DNA from: Hyphomonadaceae bacterium
Lineage (GTDB): Bacteria > Pseudomonadota > Alphaproteobacteria > Caulobacterales > Aquidulcibacteraceae
Length of the DNA stretch: 37,310 nt
Direction: 5' to 3'
Assembly (NCBI GenBank): GCA_014378995.1
Contig: JACMMP010000233.1
Location: 1 to 37,310 of the forward strand
The notes under the pieces were generated by a model. That model did no database searches. It was not told the DNA's origin and saw only the letters and a list, made by a program, of their open reading frames with translations. Of this stretch, positions 1-6,881 are shown piece by piece. Position numbers and translations under genes: made by a program. Within the stretch, counting starts at the first letter, position 1, and every line of letters begins with the position of its first letter.

Positions 1-927
1 GTGCTGCGCCTCGCGCGCGCCGACCGCGCGCGCTTGGTCGAGGACGCGCGCGAAGCAGCCGAACGGGCGCTTGGCGCCGATCCTTCCATGGGCGAGGCCT
101 ATGCGGTGCTTGCGGCGCTGGAGGGCGAATTTTTCGGACGTTGGCGCGAGCGCGAGGCGCTGATCGAAAAGGCGCTGGCGGTTGAGCCGAACAATCCGCA
201 TTTGCTTTTCCGCCACGGTCAGTTCCTGATCGCAACGGGCCGCGTCGCCGCGGGCTTTGCCGAACAGGCGCGCGCGTTCGAACTCGATCCGCTCGATCCG
301 ATGCTGGCGGCGTTCCACGGCTACAATCGCTGGTCTCAAGGCGCCAAAGCCGAGGGCCGCGCAATCCTGGAAGAAGCCGCGAAGCGTTATCCTGACAACG
401 TCTTCGCCTGGTTCATGCGCCTGAACACGGCCGCGCTCGACGGTGACTTTGCAGCGGCGCAAAAGCTGCGCGCCGATGCGGAGCGGCTGCTGCCGACATT
501 GGTGGAGTCCGCCTCCTACAAGGCCGGAGAGCGCATGCAGCAGCTGATGATGGCCCCCTCTCCGGAGGCGTTCATGCAGCTCGGCGAGGATTTCTCGGCC
601 ATGGCCGATGCTGAGCCCGCCGCCGCGCTCGATCTCGCGGTTGCGCTTTCGGTGCTGGGTTTCACCGGACCGGCGCTCGAAATCTTCGGCGAGGCGCTGG
701 ATAATCCAGACGCTTGGCGCGCCGGCGCGCTCGAAACCACCCGCCCGCACATCGGCTACGAAACGGCGCTGCTGTTCATCAACGAAACGCGCACGCTGCG
801 CAACGACGCGGAATTCGCCAAGCTCTGCGTGCGTTTAGGCCTAGCGCGCTACTGGCGCGACACCGGCGCATGGCCCGATTGCGCCAGCGAAACCGGCTAC
901 GATTTCAGAGCGGCGTGCGAAGGCTAG
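1..927 (+). CDS. TPR-repeat protein, C-terminal part (5' end outside the window)
   Basis: The reading frame is already open at base 1, so the protein probably starts upstream and only its last 308 residues are visible. They form repeated helical pairs typical of tetratricopeptide repeats, with alternating Ala/Leu helices and the recurring pattern of large/small residues ('AVEPNNPHLLFRHGQF', 'AFELDPLDPMLAAFHGY'). The end, 'ARYWRDTGAWPDCA', resembles the tail of TPR domains attached to winged-helix (CadC-like) or adenylate-cyclase-like N-terminal domains, so the missing part may be a DNA-binding or signalling domain. That is inference. The gene converges on the GST-like gene with a 35-bp gap that shows no clear terminator. 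Confidence 0.7.
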   Translation: MLRLARADRARLVEDAREAAERALGADPSMGEAYAVLAALEGEFFGRWREREALIEKALAVEPNNPHLLFRHGQFLIATGRVAAGFAEQARAFELDPLDPMLAAFHGYNRWSQGAKAEGRAILEEAAKRYPDNVFAWFMRLNTAALDGDFAAAQKLRADAERLLPTLVESASYKAGERMQQLMMAPSPEAFMQLGEDFSAMADAEPAAALDLAVALSVLGFTGPALEIFGEALDNPDAWRAGALETTRPHIGYETALLFINETRTLRNDAEFAKLCVRLGLARYWRDTGAWPDCASETGYDFRAACEG

Positions 928-962
928 CGCTCGCGGTCGCACCCCACTGACGTGCGAACAAC

Positions 963-2033
963 TCAGGGATTTGCTTCGTCAGCTTCGCTCTCGTCGCTAG
1001 AACCCGAAGCTTCGGCGGCATCTTCCTCATCGTCATCGTCGTACGCGCCCTTTAGGTACGCGTCGCAGCCGGTTTCCGCGAGCAGCTCATCCAGAGCTTC
1101 GTCATCGATCGCTTCGCGCTTGCGCTGCAACTCGGCGAAAGCCTTCGCCGCATAACGCTGCGGTTTTTGCGTAAACATGGTCCCGGCGATTTCCACGGCG
1201 ACACCGTTGGCGTCGTCCTCGACTGCGCGCGCGTTCGACGCCATCCAGGCCAGATAAGCGCCCGCCACCTCGGTGCTGAGCAGCTGCGAGAGCGGGCCAC
1301 GAACGTCATCGAACTTCGCGAACTTGCCTTCGGCTTTGGGACTATCCATCCGCTCCAGCCAGCGCACGACATTCGGGGCCTGCGCGCGGATCACGGCGCC
1401 AGGCGTGGGGTCTGAAAGCAATTGCGCCAACTGCCCGGCTAGGCCGAAATCCGCCAGGCTGGGACGGCCGCCGAAGAGATAAGGCCGGTCCTTCAGCATA
1501 TCCTCGATCAGCGCCAGGGTGCGCGTGAACGAGCCTTCGATCAGCCCCGCCGTCTCCGGCGAGGAGCCGACATGATAGAGCCGGCTGATCATGCGCGTGC
1601 GGACGTTCTCCTCGATGCCTTCGGGCTTCTCGGCGCCTTCGAAGATCATGTCGGTGATGCGGCGCGCGGCGCTTTCCTGATCCTCGGGGTAGCTCCAGCG
1701 ATAATGGAACATCGCCTTGTTGAGCCATTCGTCGGCAAAATCCTCGATCAGGACCGAGAGAAACGCCAGCGCCGGCTCGGCCGGCGTGATCGACGGCTCA
1801 GGGAACTCGGCTTCGAGCTGTTCGATGATCGGCGTGGAATCCTGCAGAGCGTTGTCGTCGGCGTCCACCAGCACGGGGATCAGCGGCAGCTTGGCGTAGC
1901 GCGCAAACTCCTCCTGGCGCGCTTGGCTGCGCGGCAGCCAGTCGAACGCGACGCCCTTATAGCGCAGGTAGGAACGCACCTTCAGCGAGTACGGAGAAAG
2001 CTCCGCGCCATAAAGGCGGAAAGGGGCGGCCAT
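963..2033 (-). CDS. Glutathione S-transferase family protein with acidic C-terminal tail
   Basis: A thioredoxin-like N-terminal domain (about residues 4-80: 'RLYGAELSPYSLKVRSYL', then 'LPLIPVLV' and 'DSTPIIEQLE', the usual glutathione-binding segments) is followed by an all-helical C-terminal domain with the 'RPSLADFGLAGQL' motif of GST C-domains. At about 356 residues it is much longer than a standard GST (200-230); the extra part ends in a very acidic stretch of Asp, Glu and Ser. An ATG at 2039 is also possible, but the GGGAG ribosome site lies directly against it and 6 bases before the ATG at 2033, so 2033 is preferred. Substrate is unknown; such proteins usually act in detoxification or thiol chemistry in the cytoplasm. 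Confidence 0.85.
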   Translation of the reverse strand: MAAPFRLYGAELSPYSLKVRSYLRYKGVAFDWLPRSQARQEEFARYAKLPLIPVLVDADDNALQDSTPIIEQLEAEFPEPSITPAEPALAFLSVLIEDFADEWLNKAMFHYRWSYPEDQESAARRITDMIFEGAEKPEGIEENVRTRMISRLYHVGSSPETAGLIEGSFTRTLALIEDMLKDRPYLFGGRPSLADFGLAGQLAQLLSDPTPGAVIRAQAPNVVRWLERMDSPKAEGKFAKFDDVRGPLSQLLSTEVAGAYLAWMASNARAVEDDANGVAVEIAGTMFTQKPQRYAAKAFAELQRKREAIDDEALDELLAETGCDAYLKGAYDDDDEEDAAEASGSSDESEADEANP

Positions 2034-2045
2034 GGACATCTCCCG

Positions 2046-2083
2046 AAAAACAGAATCGCCGCACGGTCAAACCGCACGGCGAT
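2046..2083 (-). terminator. Rho-independent terminator of the cold-shock gene
   Basis: The arms ATCGCCG (2055-2061) and CGGCGAT (2077-2083) enclose an inner CGGT/ACCG stem. Read on the minus strand, the hairpin is followed by CTGTTTTT (2046-2053). It begins 25 bp past the cold-shock stop codon and lies just before the GST start, so it should isolate the cold-shock transcript from the GST gene. Confidence 0.7.
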
Positions 2084-2107
2084 CAAAACTGCAACTGAAT
2101 TGGCGCG

Positions 2108-2317
2108 TCAGACCGGTTTGATATTCACCGCCGACGGCTTGTTCTTGCGCGGATCATTCTCGACATCGAAGCTGACCGCTTGTCCTTCACGCAGGCCGGT
2201 GAGGCCCGAGCGCTCGACTGCGCTGACATGGACGAAAACGTCCTGGCCGCCGCCGTCCGGCGCGATGAAGCCGAAGCCCTTCGCCATGTTGAACCATTTC
2301 ACAGTACCGGTAGCCAT
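2108..2317 (-). CDS. Cold-shock protein (CspA family)
   Basis: A 69-residue single cold-shock domain, the normal size for the family. It carries both nucleic-acid-binding motifs: RNP1-like '[11 protein letters not shown]' (about residues 13-23) and RNP2-like 'DVFVHVSAV' (about 26-34), after the family start '[10 protein letters not shown]'. It should bind single-stranded RNA or DNA in the cytoplasm and act as an RNA chaperone. The ATG at 2317 is chosen because the family begins here and a GAGGAG ribosome site sits about 8 bases upstream; a longer frame opening at 2350 would add unconserved residues. It is monocistronic, with its own terminator and a long leader. Confidence 0.95.
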   Translation of the reverse strand: MATGTVKWFNMAKGFGFIAPDGGGQDVFVHVSAVERSGLTGLREGQAVSFDVENDPRKNKPSAVNIKPV

Positions 2318-2495
2318 CGTCCCTGCTCCTCGAAACGCACCGAGCGCCAAGAGCGGCGCGCGGGTGGACCTGGAAGAACGAAGCCGGCGCGAATGGGCGC
2401 GCGGTCGGGTCGTCTCGACCGTGTAGTCCGGGCCGCATAGGGCCTTCGCGCGGCGGGAGAGTCAAGGAAAACGCAACGCGCCGCCAATCAGGCGC
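2318..2495 (-). promoter_or_regulatory. Cold-shock gene leader and candidate promoter
   Basis: These 178 bp hold no gene. On the minus strand a TTGACT box (2460-2465) is followed after about 18-20 bases by a CCTATGC-like -10 (2434-2441). Transcription from there would give a 5' leader of about 110 bases, as is usual for cspA genes. The leader contains a perfect 6-bp hairpin, CGGTCG/CGACCG (2402-2421). The promoter is a visual match only. Confidence 0.35.
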
Positions 2496-3251
2496 TCACG
2501 GCGCCATGCCGTAGCTTTCATAAGCGGCGGCAATTGCCGGATCTATCGCGAGCGCCGCGGTCAAATCCGCTTGGCCCTCCTCGGTCCGCCCGAGCCGGAG
2601 CGCTGCGATGCCGCGACCGTAAAGATAGTGCGCGTTACCCTCTTCGCGCGCGATGGCCGAATTGTAGTCGCGCCACGCCTCGTCGAACCTTTGACCGCGC
2701 AAATGGAGCATGCCGCGCGTGTCGTAGGCGGCCGCAGCGCCCCCGCTCAGCTCGATCGCCCGTTCGCAATCGGCCTCGGCGAGATTGAGCTGACGGCCGG
2801 AGCGGCTGCGCAGCCAACAGCGCGCATTATAGGCGGCAGCGGACTCTGGCGCGATGCGAACCACTTGATCATAGTCGGCGATGGCCCGCTCAAACTCGCT
2901 CTGCGCCTCATAGATTGCAGCGCGGCCGATATAGGCTGGTGTTGAATGCGGATTGTGGCTCACCGCTTCGGTGAAGTCAGCCAACGCGCCGGCCCGGTCG
3001 CCGCGCTCCAGCCGTATGGCGCCGCGTTGGCGATAGGACGCTGACCGCGCCGGGCTGGTCGCAACGTCGGAGCGGATGATTGCGGTGCAGGCGCGTTCCG
3101 CGTCGTCCAAGCTGTAGTCGCGCTCACTATTGTTGCACTGCGCCGCCCAGACCTCCAATTGCTGGCGCAGCACTTGTGCGTGGGATGGGCTGGCCGAAAA
3201 AGCCAGCACGGCGAACACGGCGGCGGCCTGTTTAGCCTGAAGAAAAGCCAT
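2496..3251 (-). CDS. Exported TPR-repeat protein
   Basis: The N-terminus is a Sec signal peptide (hydrophobic 'AAAVFAVLAFSASPSHAQ', predicted cut near residue 26). The mature part has several tetratricopeptide repeats of about 34 residues, for example 'AYIGRAAIYEAQSEFERAIADYDQVVRIAPES', so it is probably a periplasmic protein-interaction scaffold. Its ATG at 3251 shares one base with the TGA of the upstream M20 peptidase gene (TGATG), which implies translational coupling and a common operon. A GTG at 3254 is an alternative start. The partner or pathway cannot be read from the sequence. Confidence 0.8.
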   Translation of the reverse strand: MAFLQAKQAAAVFAVLAFSASPSHAQVLRQQLEVWAAQCNNSERDYSLDDAERACTAIIRSDVATSPARSASYRQRGAIRLERGDRAGALADFTEAVSHNPHSTPAYIGRAAIYEAQSEFERAIADYDQVVRIAPESAAAYNARCWLRSRSGRQLNLAEADCERAIELSGGAAAAYDTRGMLHLRGQRFDEAWRDYNSAIAREEGNAHYLYGRGIAALRLGRTEEGQADLTAALAIDPAIAAAYESYGMAP

Positions 3252-4555
3252 CACCCGCCTCCCACGCGATCAAGCGTCACTGCAAGCATAGCCCGCAAAG
3301 CCGTCTCCATGGCCGGCTCGTGCACAAAAAAGCGTGGGTTATGGTTGGGCGCGGCGTCCTCAAGCGTCGTGCCCGGCGGGCGCACGCCATAGAAAAAGAA
3401 CACGCCCGGCAGCTCCTGCTGGAAGTACGCGAAGTCCTCCGCGACCATGTGGGCTTGGTCGGTCTGGACCGCCTCTTCGCCCAGCGCCGACACCAGGGCC
3501 GTGCGCACCCGCGCCGTCAGCGCCGGCGGGTTCACTACCGGGACAGCATTGGCCTCGATCGAGACCTCGGCCGTCGCGCCGGAAGCCGCGGCAATCTCCG
3601 CAACTGTGCGGCGGATGCGGGCGTAGAGATCGTCCCGCGTTTCGGGGTTCAGATAGCGGATCGTGCCTTCCATCTCGACGCGATCGGGAATGATGTTGTA
3701 GCGCACGCCGCCATGAATCGAACCGATAGTGACGATTACAGGTGAGCGGACAGCGTCCATTTGGCGGGACGGGATCGTCTGCAGCGCATTCACGATCTGC
3801 GACGACACGACAATCGGATCGATGCCGCGGTGAGGCTGGGCGCCGTGGGTCTGGCTGCCGGTAACAGTGATGCGCAGCCGGTCGGACCCCGCCATGAACG
3901 GCCCTGGCACGAGCGTCACCGTGCCCGATGGCGCGGGCCATGCGTGCAAGCCGTAGATTGCCTCGGGCTCGAGATCGCCGAACACGTCTTCCGAGATCAT
4001 GCGGCGGGCGCCGCCGAGCCCGCCCGGAGGCGCGCCCTCTTCTGAAGGCTGAAACACGAAGATGATCGTGCCGGCGATGTCCTCTCGACGCGCGGCCAGC
4101 ACGCTCGCAGCCGCCATCAAGACGGCGACATGCGTATCGTGCCCGCAGGCGTGCATCACGCCGACGGCCTGTCCGTTATAGGTTGCACGCACGCGCGAGC
4201 GGAACGGCAGGTCGCCCTCTTCCGTCACCGGCAGCGCATCCATATCCGCCCGCAGCGCAATCACCGGGCCAGGGCGGCCGCCGCGCAGCACGCCGACGAC
4301 GCCGGTTTGGGCCACGCCAGTGCGGACTTCCATGCGCAAGCTTCGCAAGTGCGCGGCGACGACACGCGCCGTGCGCACCTCTTCGTAACTGAGCTCCGGA
4401 TGCTCATGAAGGTCGCGCCGCCAGGTGATCATGCGCGGGAGGACGGATTGAATGGAGGATTCCACGGGCGCGGGGAACGCGGTTTGCGCGTGCGCGGCGG
4501 CGGGTGCGGCACACATAAGCGACGCCGCCAGTGCGAGCTTTGCAAAATTTCTCAT
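3251..4555 (-). CDS. Exported M20-family amidohydrolase/metallopeptidase
   Basis: A 434-residue protein with a signal peptide ('LALAASLMCAAPAAAHAQ', cut near residue 24) and the full M20D amidohydrolase fold. The start 'WRRDLHEHPELSYEE' and the metal-binding 'HACGHDTH' (135-142) are characteristic, and the catalytic Glu is in 'QPSEEG' (169-174). A late 'MVAEDFAYF' motif supplies another metal ligand, and a dimerisation domain lies between. Relatives hydrolyse N-acyl amino acids, hippurate or aminoacyl conjugates using two metal ions. The signal peptide places it in the periplasm, which is less common than the cytoplasmic form. It is coupled to the TPR protein downstream. The substrate is unknown. 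Confidence 0.9.
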   Translation of the reverse strand: MRNFAKLALAASLMCAAPAAAHAQTAFPAPVESSIQSVLPRMITWRRDLHEHPELSYEEVRTARVVAAHLRSLRMEVRTGVAQTGVVGVLRGGRPGPVIALRADMDALPVTEEGDLPFRSRVRATYNGQAVGVMHACGHDTHVAVLMAAASVLAARREDIAGTIIFVFQPSEEGAPPGGLGGARRMISEDVFGDLEPEAIYGLHAWPAPSGTVTLVPGPFMAGSDRLRITVTGSQTHGAQPHRGIDPIVVSSQIVNALQTIPSRQMDAVRSPVIVTIGSIHGGVRYNIIPDRVEMEGTIRYLNPETRDDLYARIRRTVAEIAAASGATAEVSIEANAVPVVNPPALTARVRTALVSALGEEAVQTDQAHMVAEDFAYFQQELPGVFFFYGVRPPGTTLEDAAPNHNPRFFVHEPAMETALRAMLAVTLDRVGGG

Positions 4556-4573
4556 CTCGTCCCCCTCACTTCG

Positions 4574-4646
4574 CCCAGGGCCACCGGCACATCGTTTGCC
4601 CTGGGTTCCGGCTCTACGGCGCTATCGCGCCTCCGGCCGGAATGAC
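4574..4646. repeat. Partial copy of a GTCATTCCGG inverted-repeat element
   Basis: This intergenic segment contains CCCAGGG (4574-4580) facing CCCTGGG (4599-4605), then a G/C-rich arm ending in CCGGAATGAC (4637-4646). The reverse complement of that arm matches one half of the element at 31930-32036, so this looks like one half of the same family. It lies between two genes read leftward (kdsD and the M20 gene). Confidence 0.55.
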
Positions 4647-4659
4647 TCGTTTAAATGAA

Positions 4660-5637
4660 TCACCTAACCCCCGCCGCCAGCAGATCGTGCATGTGCACGA
4701 CGCCTACCGGGCGGCCATCTTCTACCGCAAACAGCAGATTGATCCGCTTTTCGTTCATGATCGCGATTGCGTCCACGAGCGGGGCATCGGGCGCGATCGT
4801 TTGGGGGTTCGCCGTCATGATATCGCGTGCGCGTTTGGCGAACATCTCAGGCGATAATTTACGCCGCAAATCGCCATCGGTGACGATGCCTATCAGTTTG
4901 CCGTTCTCGACCACGCCCGCCGCGCCGATGCCGCCGACGCTCATCGCCTTCATCGCTTCCGGCACCGACGTCTCCGGCGAGATCAGCGGATCGTCGCCGC
5001 CTTCGCGCATCACATCGCGCACGCGTTTAAGCGCCGCGCCCAGTTTGCCGCCCGGATGGATCGCGCCAAAATGCGCCGCCGTGAAACCGCGCGCTTTTAG
5101 CAAAGCCACCGCCAGCGCATCGCCCATGGCGAGACACATCGTGGTGGAAATCGTCGGCGCCGGCGCTTCTTCGCTGGCTTCGCCGCAATCGGGCATCACC
5201 AAAGCCGCGGTCGAGGCCTTCGCCAGCGACGAGCCCGGCTTAAACGTCATGCCGATGATCGGCACGTGGAGGCGACGGCAGTGATAGAGCATGTCCGATA
5301 GCTCGGCAGTCTCGCCCGAGCGCGAGATCGCCAGCACGCAATCGGCTTCAACAATCATGCCGAGATCGCCGTGGCTGGCCTCCGCTGGATGCACGAACAC
5401 AGCCGGCGTGCCGGTGGACGCCAAAGTCGCCGCGATCTTGCGCGCGATGTGCCCGGACTTGCCCATGCCGGAAACGATCACCCGCCCTTTGGTGTCCGCC
5501 AGTAACTGCGCCGCATGCACGAACGGCTCGTTCAGCGGCCCGGCCAGCGCTTCCGCCAGCGCATCCAGCGCGCGCGCCTCCGCGCGGATAGTTTCCTGGC
5601 CGGCGGCAATGGCGGCCGCGGGGATGATGATCGACAT
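4660..5637 (-). CDS. kdsD: D-arabinose 5-phosphate isomerase (KpsF/GutQ family)
   Basis: Interconverts ribulose 5-phosphate and arabinose 5-phosphate, the first step of KDO synthesis for lipopolysaccharide. The 325-residue protein has an N-terminal SIS sugar-isomerase domain ('SGMGKSGHIA' at 56-65, 'SRSGET' at 105-110, 'HPAEASHGDLG') and a C-terminal pair of CBS domains from about residue 205, the normal architecture and length. The frame continues upstream, but there it only translates an intergenic repeat, so the ATG at 5637 is chosen; its ribosome site is weak. kdsA lies about 3 kb away on the other strand, which supports the KDO role. It is divergent from the glycosyltransferase gene. Confidence 0.92.
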   Translation of the reverse strand: MSIIIPAAAIAAGQETIRAEARALDALAEALAGPLNEPFVHAAQLLADTKGRVIVSGMGKSGHIARKIAATLASTGTPAVFVHPAEASHGDLGMIVEADCVLAISRSGETAELSDMLYHCRRLHVPIIGMTFKPGSSLAKASTAALVMPDCGEASEEAPAPTISTTMCLAMGDALAVALLKARGFTAAHFGAIHPGGKLGAALKRVRDVMREGGDDPLISPETSVPEAMKAMSVGGIGAAGVVENGKLIGIVTDGDLRRKLSPEMFAKRARDIMTANPQTIAPDAPLVDAIAIMNEKRINLLFAVEDGRPVGVVHMHDLLAAGVR

Positions 5638-5696
5638 GGGCGGACTGTTCGCACGCCAAAGGCCAAAAGAAAAGAAACTCAACTGGCAACCACCAG

Positions 5697-5761
5697 CGTC
5701 ACGCTGAGCTTGTCGAAGCGCGACGCTGGCGCTCCCCGCCTTCGAGAGGCTCAGGCTGACG
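5697..5761. repeat. REP-like inverted repeat pair upstream of kdsD
   Basis: Two 22-bp arms, 5697-5718 (CGTCACGCTGAGCTTGTCGAAG) and 5740-5761, are inverted copies of each other with about four mismatches. The core GAGCTTGTCGAAG is a repeat type often seen between genes in alphaproteobacteria. It sits in the 218-bp gap between divergent kdsD and the glycosyltransferase gene and accounts for the apparent N-terminal extension of kdsD. I see no other gene in the gap. Confidence 0.6.
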
Positions 5762-5855
5762 CCGTGGGGTGGCCGGGGGTGGAGCACTGGGTTGAGACAA
5801 GGCTCGGGCGCCTCTATGTGTGGCGCCGCCGCATGACATCCGCCCCCGCCCTCGC

Positions 5856-6881
5856 ATGAGCCTCGCACACACCCTGGGCTCGGCCGTCAATGGCGGCGCG
5901 GAGGCGTACTTCTTGAGCCTGGCAGGCGCGTTCTGGCGAGCTGGTATCGCACAGTGCGCCGCTATCCGCGCGCATCCGCATCGCGAGAACGAGTTGCAGA
6001 GCTACGGCATGCCGACACGCGTGCTGCCGTTCGGCAAGCACCTTGACTTCACCACCACGCCCGCGATCGCCGCGATGGCGCGCGAGCATGACGCGCGCAT
6101 CGTGCTCGCTTGGATGAACCGCGCCGCGAAGGCGACGCCGCCCGGGCCGTGGAAGCGCATTGGGCGCCTCGGCGGCTATTACAAGCTGAAGAATTATGGC
6201 GGCTTCGACGCATTGGTCGGAAACACGCAAGACATTGTCGACTGGATCGTCCGCGAAGGTTGGCCGAAAGGGCGCGTCCACTACATCCCGAACTTCGCGG
6301 CCCGCGGCCACGGCGCCAAAATAGATCGCTCCACGCTCGATACGCCAAACGACGCCCCGCTGCTGCTCGGCATGGGCCGGCTGCATACGTCGAAGGCGCA
6401 CGACGTGTCATTGCGCGCGCTGCAGCGTTTGCCCGAGGCGTATCTCTGGATCGCGGGCGACGGGCCAGACGAGGCCATCCTGAAATCCGAAGCCATTGAT
6501 CTCGGCGTCGCCGACCGTGTCCGCTTCCTGGGCTGGCGCGACGATGCGCCGGCGCTTTACCGCACCGCCGATGTCTGCGTGTTTCCGTCGCGCTTCGAGC
6601 CGCTCGGCAATGTCGTCATCCAATCGTGGGCGCATGGCCTGCCGGTGATCGCCGCCAAGGCCGCCGGCCCCGGCGCTCTCATCCGCGACGGCGAAGACGG
6701 CTTCTTGATTGAAATCGACGATGCTGAAGGCCTGGCCGCCAAAACACGCATGCTGCTGGCCGACAAAGAATTGAGCGCGAAGTTCGTCGCCAACGGCGCC
6801 AACCGCGTGGAGACTGAGTTCTCCGAGAGCGCCGTCGTCGGCCAGTGGAAGGCGCTGTTCGACGCCATGGGAGGCGTCTGA
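5856..6881 (+). CDS. Glycosyltransferase family 4 protein
   Basis: A GT-B fold retaining glycosyltransferase of about 341 residues. The nucleotide-sugar-binding C-half is clear: 'LLGMGRLHTSKAHDVSL', 'LWIAGDGPDE', 'RVRFLGWRDDAPALY', then 'FPSRFEPLGNVVIQSWAHG'. In the usual E-x7-E motif the first Glu is present but the second position is Gln. The protein should build an envelope polysaccharide, perhaps lipopolysaccharide core, at the inner membrane; donor and acceptor cannot be read. ATG 5856 is preferred because the family-like start 'MSLAHTLGSAVNGGAE' begins there; a GTG at 5820 is possible. The stop codon shares a base with the asnB start (TGATG), so the two genes are translationally coupled. 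Confidence 0.85.
   Translation: MSLAHTLGSAVNGGAEAYFLSLAGAFWRAGIAQCAAIRAHPHRENELQSYGMPTRVLPFGKHLDFTTTPAIAAMAREHDARIVLAWMNRAAKATPPGPWKRIGRLGGYYKLKNYGGFDALVGNTQDIVDWIVREGWPKGRVHYIPNFAARGHGAKIDRSTLDTPNDAPLLLGMGRLHTSKAHDVSLRALQRLPEAYLWIAGDGPDEAILKSEAIDLGVADRVRFLGWRDDAPALYRTADVCVFPSRFEPLGNVVIQSWAHGLPVIAAKAAGPGALIRDGEDGFLIEIDDAEGLAAKTRMLLADKELSAKFVANGANRVETEFSESAVVGQWKALFDAMGGV

Noticed and set aside
5638-5868. N-terminal extension of KdsD by 77 residues
   Set aside because: The extension translates the REP-like doublet and has no similarity to the SIS family start.
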